Of a stretch of 64,000 nt of DNA, positions 48,721 to 58,451 are shown in pieces. The DNA lies in contig JAIEUA010000011.1 in assembly GCA_019744815.1 (NCBI GenBank), forward strand, positions 405,903 to 469,902, read 5' to 3'. Source of the DNA: Phycisphaerales bacterium. GTDB lineage: Bacteria > Planctomycetota > Phycisphaerae > Phycisphaerales > UBA1924. A model generated the notes under the pieces. That model saw only the letters and a program-made list of their open reading frames with translations. It did no database searches and had not been told where the DNA came from. The stretch's first letter is position 1; every line of letters starts with the position of its first letter. The position numbers and the translations under genes were made by a program.

Positions 48721-48759
48721 GGGTGCCACTGCCCAACCTGCCCTGAGGTTGGGCAGTGC
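48721..48759. repeat. Covarying hairpin element, copy C
   Basis: GGGTGC-CACTGCCCAACCT, loop GCCCTG, AGGTTGGGCAGTG: a perfect 13-bp stem (48727-48739 with 48746-48758). Confidence 0.85.
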
Positions 48760-48937
48760 GGTCACACGCGCTCACAGCAAAGCCCCCGGTCGCCCGTCAC
48801 ACCCCACTTCCCCGAGGTCCGAATACCCCATCCCGACGGGTCTCACCAGTCCCCCACCCCCGCACACAACCAACGCCTCATACCCGCCCACACGCAGGAT
48901 TTCCTCCCCAATCCCCGCCAGAACCGATACTTGGAGC

Positions 48938-49225
48938 ATGTCCTCGGTGGGCTCCAACATCACCCAATCCATCGCCGGTCTCTCCCAGGCCGAGCGACTC
49001 CAGCCCAAGCCCGCCAAGGCCGCGGCCAAGGACGCGAAAGAAGTCCGGCGCAAGGTCACCGACCGCGTGGACACCGTCGAAACAACGCAGGCCTCCGACG
49101 CGGTCAAGAGTCTCGCGGACAACACGCAGGAAGACGCCCGCGAAGACCACCAAGAACGCGACGACGCCGCGCAGAGCGCCGCGAAACCCGATCAGCCGCG
49201 CCCCAGCCTCGACGTCAGCGGCTGA
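48938..49225 (+). CDS. Small uncharacterised protein
   Basis: The 95-residue protein starts MSSVGSNITQSIAGLSQAER and is rich in Lys, Asp, Glu, Ala and Gln. It has no membrane helix or catalytic motif, and its sequence suggests a short helix followed by a disordered charged tail (VRRKVTDRVDTVETTQASDAVKSLADN ...). TTGGAG precedes the ATG by one base, so a slightly later start is possible, but no Met or Val codon follows soon. The stop codon abuts the reverse-complement stop of gltB with no base between them. I do not recognise the family. The conserved-looking N-terminus (SSVGSNITQSIAG) suggests a real protein. Confidence 0.5.
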   Translation: MSSVGSNITQSIAGLSQAERLQPKPAKAAAKDAKEVRRKVTDRVDTVETTQASDAVKSLADNTQEDAREDHQERDDAAQSAAKPDQPRPSLDVSG

Positions 49226-52200
49226 TCACGCCTTCGCGGCCTCCCGCGCCCCCGCCTTCACCACCACGACCTCGGGCGTCGCTGCTATCGCGGCCTTCGG
49301 CGTCACCCGCCAGAACGTCGGCAACGCATCGTTCCACGTTCCCAGAATCGCCCGGGCCCGTGCACTGCCCGTCTCGCGCTCGTGCCGCTCGATCAAGCCG
49401 CGCAGCCGCTCCGACTCCGGCCCCGCCGCCACCCTCTTCATCTCGATCATCTCGCGGTTCGCCAGCTCCGGCAGGTGCCCGTGCAGATCAAGCACGAACG
49501 CCTCGCCGCCGGACATCCCCGCGCCGAAGTTGCGGCCGAAGACGCCCAGCAGCACGACGGTGCCGCCGGTCATGTACTCGCAGCCGTGATCACCGCAGCC
49601 TTCGGCGATCGCCAGCGCGCCCGAGTTCCGCACACAGAACCGCTCTCCCGCTCGCCCCGCGATGAACAGCTCGCCGCCGGTCGCGCCGTACAAAACCGTG
49701 TTCCCCACGATCGTCGTCAGATGCGACTCCACCGGACACTCCTTCGGCTGCGCGATCACAATCGTCCCCGCGTGCATGCTCTTGCCGACGTAGTCCTGGG
49801 CATCACCCCGCAGCGTCAGCCGCATTCCGGCTGTACAGAACGCGCCGAAGCTCTGCCCCGCCGTGCCGCGGAACGTCGCGTCGATCGTGCCCGCTTCAAA
49901 GCCCGCCTCGCCGCGCAGCCGCGCGATCTCGCCCGCCAGCCTGGCCCCCACCGTCCGGTCCCAGTTCCCGATCGAATACGTCCTGACAAACCGCCCACCC
50001 GCCGAGATGATCGGCCACGCCTCCGAAAGCAGCCGCTCGTCCAGCGGCATCTCCGTCTCGGGCCGCACGTTCGCCGGCGTCGTCTGCCGCAGCGCCACCG
50101 CCGCGTCGCCGCGCTCGCCGACCTGATATCGCACCGGCGCCGCCAAGAGCCCGCTCAGTTCCAACCCCGCACACCGCGGCAGCGCGACATCACGCCGCTC
50201 CTCCAAGAGGTCCGTCCGCCCGACGATCTCATCCAGCGAGCGGCATCCCATCTCCGCCAAGATCATCCGCACCTGCTCGGCGATGTACAGCATGTACGAA
50301 ATCAGGTGCTCCGGCTTCCCCGGGAACTTCGCACGAAGATCCTCCCGCTGCGTCGCGATACCAACCGGGCAGGTGTTGGAGTGACACTGCCGCGCCATCA
50401 CGCAACCAACCGCGAGCAGCGCGGATGTGCCGAAGCCATATTCCTCGGCACCCAGGAGCGCCGCCATCACCACATCTCGCCCGGTTCGCAATCCACCGTC
50501 CACTCGCAGCCGCACGCGTCCTCGCAGACCGTTCTTGACCAGCACCTGCTGCGTTTCCGCCAGCCCCAGCTCCCACGGCATGCCCGAGTGCTTGATCGAC
50601 GACAAGGGCGACGCCCCCGTCCCGCCCTCGTGGCCGGAGATCTGGATCGTGTCCGCGTACGCCTTCGCGACGCCCGCCGCGATCGTGCCCACACCGATTG
50701 TCGAGACCAGCTTCACACAGATCCGCGCCAAGCGGTTCACCCGCTTGAGGTCGTAGATCAACTGCGCCAGATCCTCGATCGAATAGATGTCATGATGAGG
50801 CGGCGGCGAGATCAGCGTCGTACCCGGCGCCGCACGCCGCAGTTCGCCGATCTCCTCGCTCACCTTGAAGCCTGGGATCTGCCCGCCCTCACCGGGCTTC
50901 GCACCCTGGGCCATCTTGATCTCGAGCTCTGATGCCGCCACCAGATACAACGGGGTCACGCCGAAACGCGCGGTCGAAACCTGTTTGATGGTGCTGTTGC
51001 CCCAGTCCCCTTCCTCCGGCATCCACGAGCTCTTGTACCGCGTCTTCAACTGCGGCAGTTCCCGCACCGTGTACCGCTTGAACCGCGCCGGATCCTCGCC
51101 GCCCTCGCCCGAATTGCTCCGCCCACCCAGCCGATTCATCGCCACCGACACCAGTTCGTGCGCCTCGCGCGACAACGACCCGTGGCTCATCGCCTGCGTG
51201 GTGAACCGTTGCACGATCGCGGCCGCGGGCTCCACCTCATCCAGCGGCACGGGCGCGTCAGATTTCTTGTAGCGCAAGAGATCCCGGATCCGCGCCGCCG
51301 GCTCCGCATCCGCCCGCCGCGCGTACTCGTCGAATGCCTCGCGCGATTGCGACTTGACCGCCTTATGCAGCGCGGTAAACACCTCGGGCGCGTTGGTGTG
51401 ATGCTCCGCCCCCTTGCGGAAGCGATAGATGCCGCGATCCGGCAGGCCGGCGTCGGCCGCCGATGGATCGGTGCCAAACCCCTCGTCATGAAACGCGATC
51501 TGATCCGCCGCGATGTGCACCAGTTCCATCCCGCCTAGCCGCCCCGGCGTGCTCTCGAAATACTGATCGATCACCCGCTTGGCAACGCCGATCACCTCAA
51601 AGAGCTGCGCCCCGCGGTAGCTGTGCAGCACCGCGATGCCCATCTTTGCCATGATCTTCAGGATCCCCGACTCCGCCGCCTTGCGGTAGTTCTTCACCGC
51701 CGCCGCCACGTCGCGACCCTCTGACTTCGCGAGCGCCTCGACCGTGGCGAGCGCCAGCCGCGGATGAATCAGCGTGGCGCCGAACCCCAGCAAACAGGCC
51801 AGGTGATGATCCTCGCGCACGTCTCCGGCGTCCGCGATGATCGAACAGAGCAGCCGCTTGCCGGTGCGGATCAGATGCTGCTGCACCGCGGACACCGCGA
51901 GCAGCATCGGGATCGCCACCTTCTCGACGCAGACCGCGCGGTCCGACACGACGATCAGCGACGCCCCGCGGTCCACCGCCGCCTCGGCTTCGGCGCACAC
52001 CCGCTGCAGCGCCGGCTCCATCGCTTCCGGGCCTGGCTCCCGGTCGAACACCGCGTCGATCACCACCGACGGGAACCCATCCTCCTCACGCCCGCACAGC
52101 CACGCCAGCTCCGCGCCCGAGATCAAGGGCGACGGGAACCGGATCAGGCGCGCCGCTTCCGGCGCATCCTCCAGCAAGTTCCCACGCCGCCCGACCGCCG

Positions 52201-53848
52201 ACTGGATCGACATGATCGTCTCTTCGCGGATCGAGTCGATCGGCGGATTCGTCACCTGCGCGAACCGCTGCTTGAACGACCGGTACAGCGACTGGGGCTT
52301 CGCAGACAGCACCGCGATCGGCGTGTCATCACCCATCGACCCGATCGGCGGCTTGCCGTCCGCGCTCATCGGCCCGAGAATGCGATCCAGATCCTCCTTG
52401 CCGTAGCCGAACGCTCGCTGCAGCCGCACCAACTCCTCGGGCGTCACCACCGCATCGTTCCGCGTCGCCAACTCGGCCGGGATCTGTGCCGCCTCCGCCC
52501 GCACCCGGTTCTCTTGAAGCCACCTCCCGAACGGCAGCGACTTCGACACGCCCTCCTTGATCTCGCGGCTGTGCAGCACGCGGCCCCCCACGCCGTCCTT
52601 CGCCATCTCCACCGCGAAAATCCCGCCCGGCGCCAGCTTCCCCTTCTCCACCACCTTCGCCGGATCCAGCGGCAATATCCCCGCCTCCGATCCCGCCACC
52701 ACCAGCCCATCGCTCGTCACCCAGTAGCGCATCGGCCGCAGACCATTGCGATCGAGCGCCGCCGCCGCCACGCGGCCATCGCAGAACACCAGCGCCGCCG
52801 GCCCGTCCCAAGGCTCCATGAGCGTCGAGTTGTACTCGTGCATCGCCCGCACATCCGGGCTCAGATCCACCACGCTCTGGTGCGCCTCGGGCACCATCAT
52901 CATCAGCACCCGCAGCGGATCACGCCCCGACATCGTGAGCAGCTCGAACACCCGGTCAAACGTCGCCGAGTCGCTGTCGTTCGCGTTCACCACCGGCAGC
53001 AGGTCCGCCAAGGCCTCACCGAACAACTCGCTCTTGAGCGACCCCTGCCGCGCCCGCAGCCAGTTGATGTTGCCCCGCAGCGTGTTGAACTCGCCGTTGT
53101 GCGCGATCATCCGGAACGGCTGGGCCAGGAACCACGTCGGGAACGTGTTCGTGCTGAACCGTTGGTGGAAGACGCAGACCGCCGTCTCGAAGTCCTCATC
53201 CGCCAGATCGCGGAAGTACGAAGCTAGCTGCGGCGTCGCGACCAGCCCTTTATACACCACCGTCCGCGAACTGAACGAGCACAGATAAAACGGATCACAC
53301 CCTGCCTGCGCCACACGCTTCTGGATGCGGCGTCGACAGACGTACAGCATCCGCTCGAAGTCATCATCGCTGACGCCCGGCGGCCGCTTCATCAAGAGCT
53401 GCCGCGCCGTCGGCTCCGTCGCCCGAGCCTGATCGCCGAGCGCCGCGCGATCGACCGGCACATCGCGCCACATCAGCTGGATGATGCCGGCCCGGCGCAC
53501 TTCCTCCTCAACGATCGCCAGCCCGCGCTCCCGCGCCGGCGCGTGCGACCGCGGGAAGAAGATCATCCCCACCGCCACGTCCGCCTCGTCGATCGAGAAA
53601 CCCGCCGCCCGCAACTCACGACAAAGCAGCTTCCGCGGCACCTGCGTCAAGACGCCCGCACCGTCCGCGGTGCTCCCGTCCGCGCTCACCGCCCCGCGGT
53701 GGGCCAGGTTCGCCGCCCCCCGCAGGCCAAGTTTCAGAATCTCGTGCGTCGCGACGCCATCGGCGCGGGAGACAAACCCGACGCCGCAGCCGTCGTGCTC
53801 AAGGGAGGGGTCGTAAAGGCCGCTTGCTGGTGGAAGTTCCCGGTTCAT
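49226..53848 (-). CDS. gltB: Glutamate synthase (NADPH/ferredoxin) large chain GltB
   Basis: GltB makes two glutamates from 2-oxoglutarate and glutamine. The 1540-residue protein begins with the class II glutamine amidotransferase (catalytic Cys in HDGCGVGFV near residue 23, so the usual maturation would remove a 22-residue propeptide). The FMN-binding central and synthase domains follow (ISPPPHHDIYSIEDLAQLIYDLKRVN; HEGGTGASPLSSIKHSG). The [3Fe-4S] Cys set is in GCVMARQCHSNTCPVG, and the C-terminal GXGXG domain contains GATGGELFIAGRAGERF. Length is normal. ATG 53848 is preferred over the TTG at 53860. No gltD-like small subunit follows in the window; a separate gene or ferredoxin donor would be needed. 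Confidence 0.94.
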   Translation of the reverse strand: MNRELPPASGLYDPSLEHDGCGVGFVSRADGVATHEILKLGLRGAANLAHRGAVSADGSTADGAGVLTQVPRKLLCRELRAAGFSIDEADVAVGMIFFPRSHAPARERGLAIVEEEVRRAGIIQLMWRDVPVDRAALGDQARATEPTARQLLMKRPPGVSDDDFERMLYVCRRRIQKRVAQAGCDPFYLCSFSSRTVVYKGLVATPQLASYFRDLADEDFETAVCVFHQRFSTNTFPTWFLAQPFRMIAHNGEFNTLRGNINWLRARQGSLKSELFGEALADLLPVVNANDSDSATFDRVFELLTMSGRDPLRVLMMMVPEAHQSVVDLSPDVRAMHEYNSTLMEPWDGPAALVFCDGRVAAAALDRNGLRPMRYWVTSDGLVVAGSEAGILPLDPAKVVEKGKLAPGGIFAVEMAKDGVGGRVLHSREIKEGVSKSLPFGRWLQENRVRAEAAQIPAELATRNDAVVTPEELVRLQRAFGYGKEDLDRILGPMSADGKPPIGSMGDDTPIAVLSAKPQSLYRSFKQRFAQVTNPPIDSIREETIMSIQSAVGRRGNLLEDAPEAARLIRFPSPLISGAELAWLCGREEDGFPSVVIDAVFDREPGPEAMEPALQRVCAEAEAAVDRGASLIVVSDRAVCVEKVAIPMLLAVSAVQQHLIRTGKRLLCSIIADAGDVREDHHLACLLGFGATLIHPRLALATVEALAKSEGRDVAAAVKNYRKAAESGILKIMAKMGIAVLHSYRGAQLFEVIGVAKRVIDQYFESTPGRLGGMELVHIAADQIAFHDEGFGTDPSAADAGLPDRGIYRFRKGAEHHTNAPEVFTALHKAVKSQSREAFDEYARRADAEPAARIRDLLRYKKSDAPVPLDEVEPAAAIVQRFTTQAMSHGSLSREAHELVSVAMNRLGGRSNSGEGGEDPARFKRYTVRELPQLKTRYKSSWMPEEGDWGNSTIKQVSTARFGVTPLYLVAASELEIKMAQGAKPGEGGQIPGFKVSEEIGELRRAAPGTTLISPPPHHDIYSIEDLAQLIYDLKRVNRLARICVKLVSTIGVGTIAAGVAKAYADTIQISGHEGGTGASPLSSIKHSGMPWELGLAETQQVLVKNGLRGRVRLRVDGGLRTGRDVVMAALLGAEEYGFGTSALLAVGCVMARQCHSNTCPVGIATQREDLRAKFPGKPEHLISYMLYIAEQVRMILAEMGCRSLDEIVGRTDLLEERRDVALPRCAGLELSGLLAAPVRYQVGERGDAAVALRQTTPANVRPETEMPLDERLLSEAWPIISAGGRFVRTYSIGNWDRTVGARLAGEIARLRGEAGFEAGTIDATFRGTAGQSFGAFCTAGMRLTLRGDAQDYVGKSMHAGTIVIAQPKECPVESHLTTIVGNTVLYGATGGELFIAGRAGERFCVRNSGALAIAEGCGDHGCEYMTGGTVVLLGVFGRNFGAGMSGGEAFVLDLHGHLPELANREMIEMKRVAAGPESERLRGLIERHERETGSARARAILGTWNDALPTFWRVTPKAAIAATPEVVVVKAGAREAAKA

Positions 53849-53885
53849 GCCAGGAGCCAAAATACCAAGACGGCCCCTCGGCGCG

Positions 53886-53891
53886 GGTCAA
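53886..53891 (-). promoter_or_regulatory. Possible -35 element for gltB
   Basis: On the minus strand TTGACC is followed 18 bases later by TGGTAT (weak -10). It lies about 38 bases upstream of the gltB start. This is a weak call. Confidence 0.25.
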
Positions 53892-53977
53892 AATCAGGAA
53901 TCTCACTGAATGTAAATGCGGTGTAACCGGATACAACCGCCCGCGGCGTGGCTCCATGCCGCCGAGCAGCCCGAAAC

Positions 53978-54859
53978 TCAACCCTTGAAGAACTTCGCGA
54001 TGGCGTGGAACGTGACCTGCCGCCCGATGACCGCGATCGATTCCGTCAGCGGGATGTGCTTCGGACATACCTTCACGCAGTTCTGCGCGTTACCGCAGTC
54101 GTTCACGCCGCCGGTGCCCATCAGCACGTCGAGCCGCTCTTCCTTGAGTTCCTTGCCGGTCTCGTGGGCGTTGAACAGGCGTGCCTGGCTGATCGCGTGG
54201 GCCCCGATGAAGCCCTTGTTCCACGCGGCCTCGTTGGCTTCCTTGGAGCCTTGGTCGGGGATCTCGTTGAACTGCGGGCACGCCTCGAGGCAGCAGCCGC
54301 AGGACATGCAGGTGCTCAGCACATAGTGCGTCGCCTGGCTCGCCGGAGTTTCCTTGGGTCCGGCTCCGAGGTAGTACGTGCCGTCGATGGGCACCCAGGC
54401 TTGCACGCGCTTCAGGTTGTGGAAGAGCCGCGAGCGGTCGACCCACAGATCGCGCACCACCGGGAACTTGCTCATCGGCTCGAGCGTCATCACGTCGCCC
54501 TCGTTGGGCGCGTAGTCATCGATCAGGCACGAGCACGACTGCCGCACTTTGCCGTTGATCACCATCGTGCAGGCGCCGCACACCTCTTCGAGGCAGCCCG
54601 AGTCCCACACCACCGGCGTCGTCGGCTTGCCGTCGGCCGTCACGGGGTTGGCGGCGATCTGCTGCAGGCACGAGATCACGTTGGCGTTCTTGGGCACCGT
54701 GACCTTGAAGTCCTGCCAGTACGAGGCCTTCCCCGGCCCGTCGCAGCGCTTGATGCGGAACGTCACCACGCGGTTGGCCTTGGCCATCGCACGCCGACGC
54801 GACGCCTCGGTCATGCCAGAGGTCGGAGCAGTGCCAGTTGGAGCAAGTGTGGAGATCAT
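53978..54859 (-). CDS. sdhB: Succinate dehydrogenase iron-sulfur subunit SdhB
   Basis: SdhB passes electrons from the flavoprotein to quinone. The 293-residue protein holds a [2Fe-2S] domain (CLEEVCGACTMVINGKVRQSC, Cys spacing C-x4-C-x2-C ... C) and the two ferredoxin-type clusters in CMSCGCCLEACP and CGNAQNCVKVCP. The last motif, CVKVCPKHIPL, fits the [3Fe-4S]/[4Fe-4S] pair region. The N-terminus (about 1-24, MISTLAPTGTAPTSGMTEASRRRA) is not typical; an alternative start is the Met at about residue 25 (54787). Gene order on the minus strand is sdhC-sdhA-sdhB with short gaps, an operon. Confidence 0.95.
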   Translation of the reverse strand: MISTLAPTGTAPTSGMTEASRRRAMAKANRVVTFRIKRCDGPGKASYWQDFKVTVPKNANVISCLQQIAANPVTADGKPTTPVVWDSGCLEEVCGACTMVINGKVRQSCSCLIDDYAPNEGDVMTLEPMSKFPVVRDLWVDRSRLFHNLKRVQAWVPIDGTYYLGAGPKETPASQATHYVLSTCMSCGCCLEACPQFNEIPDQGSKEANEAAWNKGFIGAHAISQARLFNAHETGKELKEERLDVLMGTGGVNDCGNAQNCVKVCPKHIPLTESIAVIGRQVTFHAIAKFFKG

Positions 54860-54907
54860 GGATAGTGCTCTTTTCGTAATCGTCTGTTGAAGCGCTCTGG
54901 GCCACCC

Positions 54908-56857
54908 TTAGCTCGCGGCCCCCGCCATCTCCGGCTTCTTCGTGTCCTTCTTCCCGTACGTCCGCGCCGTCGGCGCCACAAGGCTCGCATCGATCGGGAC
55001 AAACTCAAGCGTGGTCTTGCCACCCTCGTGCTTGGCAAGCGAGGTCTTCATGAACTCCGCGTCGTTGCGGTCCGGGTAGTCCGACCGGTAATGCGCCCCG
55101 CGGCTCTCACGCCGCTCCAGCGAACCCAGCGCGATCGCCTCCGCCACCGCCAGCATGTCGCCCACCGCACGGGCGTAGCTGAACGACTGATTCGTCCAGC
55201 CCGCCGAGTCGGAGAGCTTCACCTTCGCGTAGCGATCCTTCAGCTCCGCGATCTTCGTCAGGCACTGCTTCACGCGGGTCTCGGTGCGCACCACGGTGCA
55301 CGCCGCGGTCATCTCGTCGCCGAGCTCCTTACCGATGGCGTACGGGTTGGTCGCCGGATCGCTCGCCCCTGCCGATGCGGAGTCCACCAGCGACTTCATC
55401 CGCGCCGTCTCGCGGCTCACGCTCTCGTCGAACGCGCCCGACGCCAACCCCTCGGCGGGAGCCTTGCCCGGCGCCTCGTTCTTCACGTAGTTAAAGACCG
55501 ACACGCCGCAGAACAGTCCGTCGAAGATGCACGACAGAAGCGCATTCGCGCCCAGGCGGTTCGCGCCGTGGTACGCAAAATTCACCTCGCCGAACGCGTA
55601 CAAACCCGGGATGTTCGTCATCGAGTTGTTCGGCGCACCAAGCTGCATGCCCATGCCAACCTTCGCATCGATCGGCGCCGGCGAGCCGCTCTTGTGCTTG
55701 GGCAACGCCGTTTGTGGGTTGTAGCTTCCCTTGGTGTAGGTCGTCCACAAGCCGCCCATCGAGTAGTGCACCGCCGGGAAGATCTTCATCGGCGTGAAGC
55801 GCGGGTCGTCGCCCACGAACTTCTCGTAGATCTCGAGAATGCCGCCGAGCTTCCGCGTCAGGTAGTCGGGATCGCGATGCGTGAGATCCAGGTAGACCTG
55901 ATTCTCGCCACCGACGCCCAGACCCATGTTCACGCACACATCGAAGATCTCGCGGGTCGCGATATCCCGCGGCACGATGTTGCCGTACGCCGGATACTTC
56001 TCTTCCAGGAAGTACCACCGCTCACTCTCAGGAATCTGCTTGGGATCGCGCGGGTCCTTCGCCTTCCGGGGAACCCACACGCGTCCGCCCTCGCCGCGGG
56101 CCGATTCGCTCATCAGCCGCAGCTTGTCCGCGCCAGGGATCGCCGTCGGGTGGACCTGGATCATCTCCGGGTTGCCGTACCACGCGCCCGCGCGGAAGCA
56201 CCGCGCGGCCGCGGCACCCGTACACATCACGCTCATCGTGCTCTTGCCGTAGACCAAGCCGCAGCCGCCGGTGGCCATCACCACCGCGTCGGCGCGGAAC
56301 GAGCGGATCTGCATCGTCCGCATGTCCTGAGCGACGATGCCGACCGCACGACCTTCGTGGATGATCGGGCCGAGGAACTCCCAGAACTCGTACTTGTTGA
56401 CCTTGCCCTCGGCCTCGTAGCGACGCACCTGCTCGTCGAGGGCGTAGATCAGCTGCTGACCCGTCGTCGCGCCGGCGAAGTGCGTCCGCTTGAACAGCGA
56501 GCCGCCGAACAGACGCAGGTCGCGGTTGCCCTCGCTGGTGCGGTTGAACGGCACGCCCATGCGGTCGAGCAGGTCGATGATCTTGGGCGCCCAGTTCGCC
56601 ATCTCCAGCACCGGGTGCTGGTCGGCGAGGAAGTCGCCGCCGTAAATCGTCTCGTCGAAGTGCTCGTACTCGCTGAAGCCCTGCTGCCGCGCCACCTCGT
56701 TGCAGGCGTTGATCCCGCCCTGAGCGCAGACGCTGTGCGACCGCTTCACCGGCACCAGGGAGAACAGGTCCACCGGCAGCCCCGCCTCGGCGATTCGCAC
56801 CGATGCGCTCAAGCCGGCCAGTCCGCCTCCGACGACAATCACGCGATGCTGAGACAT
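54908..56857 (-). CDS. sdhA: Succinate dehydrogenase flavoprotein subunit SdhA
   Basis: SdhA carries FAD and oxidises succinate to fumarate in the TCA cycle. The 649-residue protein has the dinucleotide fold GGGLAGLSASVRIAEAG at its N-terminus. The covalent-FAD His lies at about residue 41 in KRSHSVCAQGGINA. Active-site regions are RGEGGRVWVPRK, TYTKGSYNP and HGANRLGANALLSCIFDGL. The size is that of SdhA or a fumarate reductase; the direction is set by the partner subunits. AAGGAG lies 6 bases before the ATG. It lies 3 bases downstream of the sdhC stop. Confidence 0.96.
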   Translation of the reverse strand: MSQHRVIVVGGGLAGLSASVRIAEAGLPVDLFSLVPVKRSHSVCAQGGINACNEVARQQGFSEYEHFDETIYGGDFLADQHPVLEMANWAPKIIDLLDRMGVPFNRTSEGNRDLRLFGGSLFKRTHFAGATTGQQLIYALDEQVRRYEAEGKVNKYEFWEFLGPIIHEGRAVGIVAQDMRTMQIRSFRADAVVMATGGCGLVYGKSTMSVMCTGAAAARCFRAGAWYGNPEMIQVHPTAIPGADKLRLMSESARGEGGRVWVPRKAKDPRDPKQIPESERWYFLEEKYPAYGNIVPRDIATREIFDVCVNMGLGVGGENQVYLDLTHRDPDYLTRKLGGILEIYEKFVGDDPRFTPMKIFPAVHYSMGGLWTTYTKGSYNPQTALPKHKSGSPAPIDAKVGMGMQLGAPNNSMTNIPGLYAFGEVNFAYHGANRLGANALLSCIFDGLFCGVSVFNYVKNEAPGKAPAEGLASGAFDESVSRETARMKSLVDSASAGASDPATNPYAIGKELGDEMTAACTVVRTETRVKQCLTKIAELKDRYAKVKLSDSAGWTNQSFSYARAVGDMLAVAEAIALGSLERRESRGAHYRSDYPDRNDAEFMKTSLAKHEGGKTTLEFVPIDASLVAPTARTYGKKDTKKPEMAGAAS

Positions 56858-56860
56858 CGT

Positions 56861-57784
56861 TTACTCCTTCGATGTCCGGTTGCTGTTGAGATTCACCGCC
56901 ACACCCGCCCCACTCGCCCCCACGTCTTCCCCCCGCCCGTCCATGGCCAGCCGCTCATTCCCGGACGGTGAAACCATCGACGATTCCTTGTGCTTGAGCC
57001 CCTCTTCCAAGGTCCGGGTCTGCCCGGGGTGAACCACGGCAAACACCAGGATCGACACCCAACCCATCAGCATGAGCACCGCACCAAGACCGGCGCACGC
57101 ATACCCCCAACGCCGCTGGGCCGCCGCCGAAATCGTGATGCCCCAGGTGATCGCAGCCGTCCACAAGCCGTTGGCAAAGTGGTACACGAGCATCGTCACG
57201 CCCACAAAGTACAGGAGCGTGACCGCGGCCCCGCCGAGCGTGTACGAGTCCTGCGAACCGCGGAGGGCCGCCGCCAGCGTCGAGCCGGCGAACTCCGCGC
57301 TCCACTTCGTCCCGCCCGGCACAAGGAACGTCCAGCCCCACCGCAGCGTCGCGACGTGATAGAAGATAAATAGAATCCCGATGTATCCGCTCAGGCGCTG
57401 CAGCGAGTACCGCCAGTTGCTCTGGTAGGAGTACCGGTTCGTGTTGGTCTTGCCGCTCAGCGCGAAGTACACGCCGAACACCGAGTGGAAAGCGATCGAC
57501 ACCCACAGCGTCAGCTCGATCAGCAGCAGGTGCGGCACCTGCGTGTTGATCCACATCACTTCCTTCCAGAAGTACGCCAGACCACGCTCCGTCGTCGTGT
57601 CTACGCCCGGGAGTTGCTCCCGCAGCGCGAACGCGCCCCACGCCGCCGACGAGTTCGTCAGCAGGTGCGCGATCAGGAACACGCCGATCGGAACAATCCC
57701 TGTCAGGGAGTGCAAACGACGAATAAGGAAATAGTTCTTGTCCAGGAACGACTGATCCGGGGCGGCGGCAACACTGTGGCTCAC
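56861..57784 (-). CDS. sdhC: Succinate dehydrogenase cytochrome b subunit SdhC
   Basis: This membrane subunit binds heme and quinone. The 307-residue protein has five to six membrane helices: FLIRRLHSLTGIVPIGVFLIAHLL, HLLLIELTLWVSIAFHSVFGVYFAL, YIGILFIFYHVATLRWGW, GGAAVTLLYFVGVTMLVYHFANGLW and GLGAVLMLMGWVSILVFAVVHPG. His residues within them can ligate the heme. The single-subunit layout is like type B (Bacillus/epsilonproteobacterial) enzymes that lack SdhD. I chose GTG 57784 because GGAGAAGG lies 9 bases upstream. The ATG at 57793 lies directly against that site. The Ser/Asn-rich tail (about 270-307) is extra. Confidence 0.9.
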   Translation of the reverse strand: MSHSVAAAPDQSFLDKNYFLIRRLHSLTGIVPIGVFLIAHLLTNSSAAWGAFALREQLPGVDTTTERGLAYFWKEVMWINTQVPHLLLIELTLWVSIAFHSVFGVYFALSGKTNTNRYSYQSNWRYSLQRLSGYIGILFIFYHVATLRWGWTFLVPGGTKWSAEFAGSTLAAALRGSQDSYTLGGAAVTLLYFVGVTMLVYHFANGLWTAAITWGITISAAAQRRWGYACAGLGAVLMLMGWVSILVFAVVHPGQTRTLEEGLKHKESSMVSPSGNERLAMDGRGEDVGASGAGVAVNLNSNRTSKE

Positions 57785-57883
57785 GCGCAGCATCCTTCTC
57801 CGGCCGCTCCGCGCCAACGCGAGACCCGCGCCGACCCGACGGCCTTCATCGCATGGTAGCGGTACGAAGCACCCGCGTCCGAG

Positions 57884-58423
57884 TTATGGCCGGCTCCCGG
57901 CCTCGGGAGTTCCAAACGTCATTCCGCCCGGGCCACCGGTCCCAACAAGGCCGCTCCCTCCACCCATCCCGCCGCCCTGCGGCTTGATCTTCCCTTCCTT
58001 GATCGCCTGCGCCACGTACTTCGAGACCTCGACATACTCCATCCGAAGCTCGCTCACCGCACGCGTCAACAGCTTCGATTCCGCCTCGGTCAGGTTGCCT
58101 TTAGTCTTCTCCTCCAGCACCGCCAGCATGTCGATGTGCAGCTTGGCGTACTCCGGCGCCACCACCGCTCGGCCCGAGGCCGGATCCGGCACCGCGCCCA
58201 GATACATCAGAGCCTGGCTCACGAACATCGAGATGATGTCCTGCATGCCGATCGGACCGTCGGCCACCGGCTGACCATCCGGACCGACGCCGGCTTTGGC
58301 CTCCCGCTCGGCCTTCTTCGCCGCTTCCTGGGCCGCGAGTTTCTCCTTCTCCGCCTGGGCCTGGCTCTTCCAATCCGTATCGATGATAATCTTGGGAGCG
58401 TCGCCCCCTTGCGGAGTCGTCAT
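57884..58423 (-). CDS. DUF1844-family protein
   Basis: The 179-residue protein has a charged Lys/Ala-rich N-terminal half (KSQAQAEKEKLAAQEAAKKAEREAKAG). The DUF1844 core follows (IGMQDIISMFVSQALMYLGAVPDPASGRAVVAPEYAKLHIDMLAVLEEKTKGNLTEAESKLLTRAVSELRMEYVEVSKYV, about 75-150). The tail is Gly-rich with no defined fold. DUF1844 proteins are small helical proteins of unknown function that are common in Planctomycetes and Acidobacteria. GAGG precedes the ATG at 58423. The long open frame that extends to 58969 on the minus strand is an antisense shadow of the next gene. It is divergent from the PpiC-like gene at 58452, with only 28 bases between their start codons. Confidence 0.8.
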   Translation of the reverse strand: MTTPQGGDAPKIIIDTDWKSQAQAEKEKLAAQEAAKKAEREAKAGVGPDGQPVADGPIGMQDIISMFVSQALMYLGAVPDPASGRAVVAPEYAKLHIDMLAVLEEKTKGNLTEAESKLLTRAVSELRMEYVEVSKYVAQAIKEGKIKPQGGGMGGGSGLVGTGGPGGMTFGTPEAGSRP

Positions 58424-58451
58424 GAATACCTCGCGTGCCTCGTTCGGCGTA

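Larger units (their letters stand above)
48634..48937. other. 304-base gap after fabI with two structured repeats
   Basis: Between fabI and the small protein gene the DNA holds an imperfect C/G palindrome (48640-48690, CCACTCCCC ... GGGGAGGGGTGG, then GGCCGAGCGAAGCAAGGCC), the covarying hairpin copy C and about 175 bases with no recognisable gene. A TTGGAG site precedes the next start codon. Confidence 0.6.
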
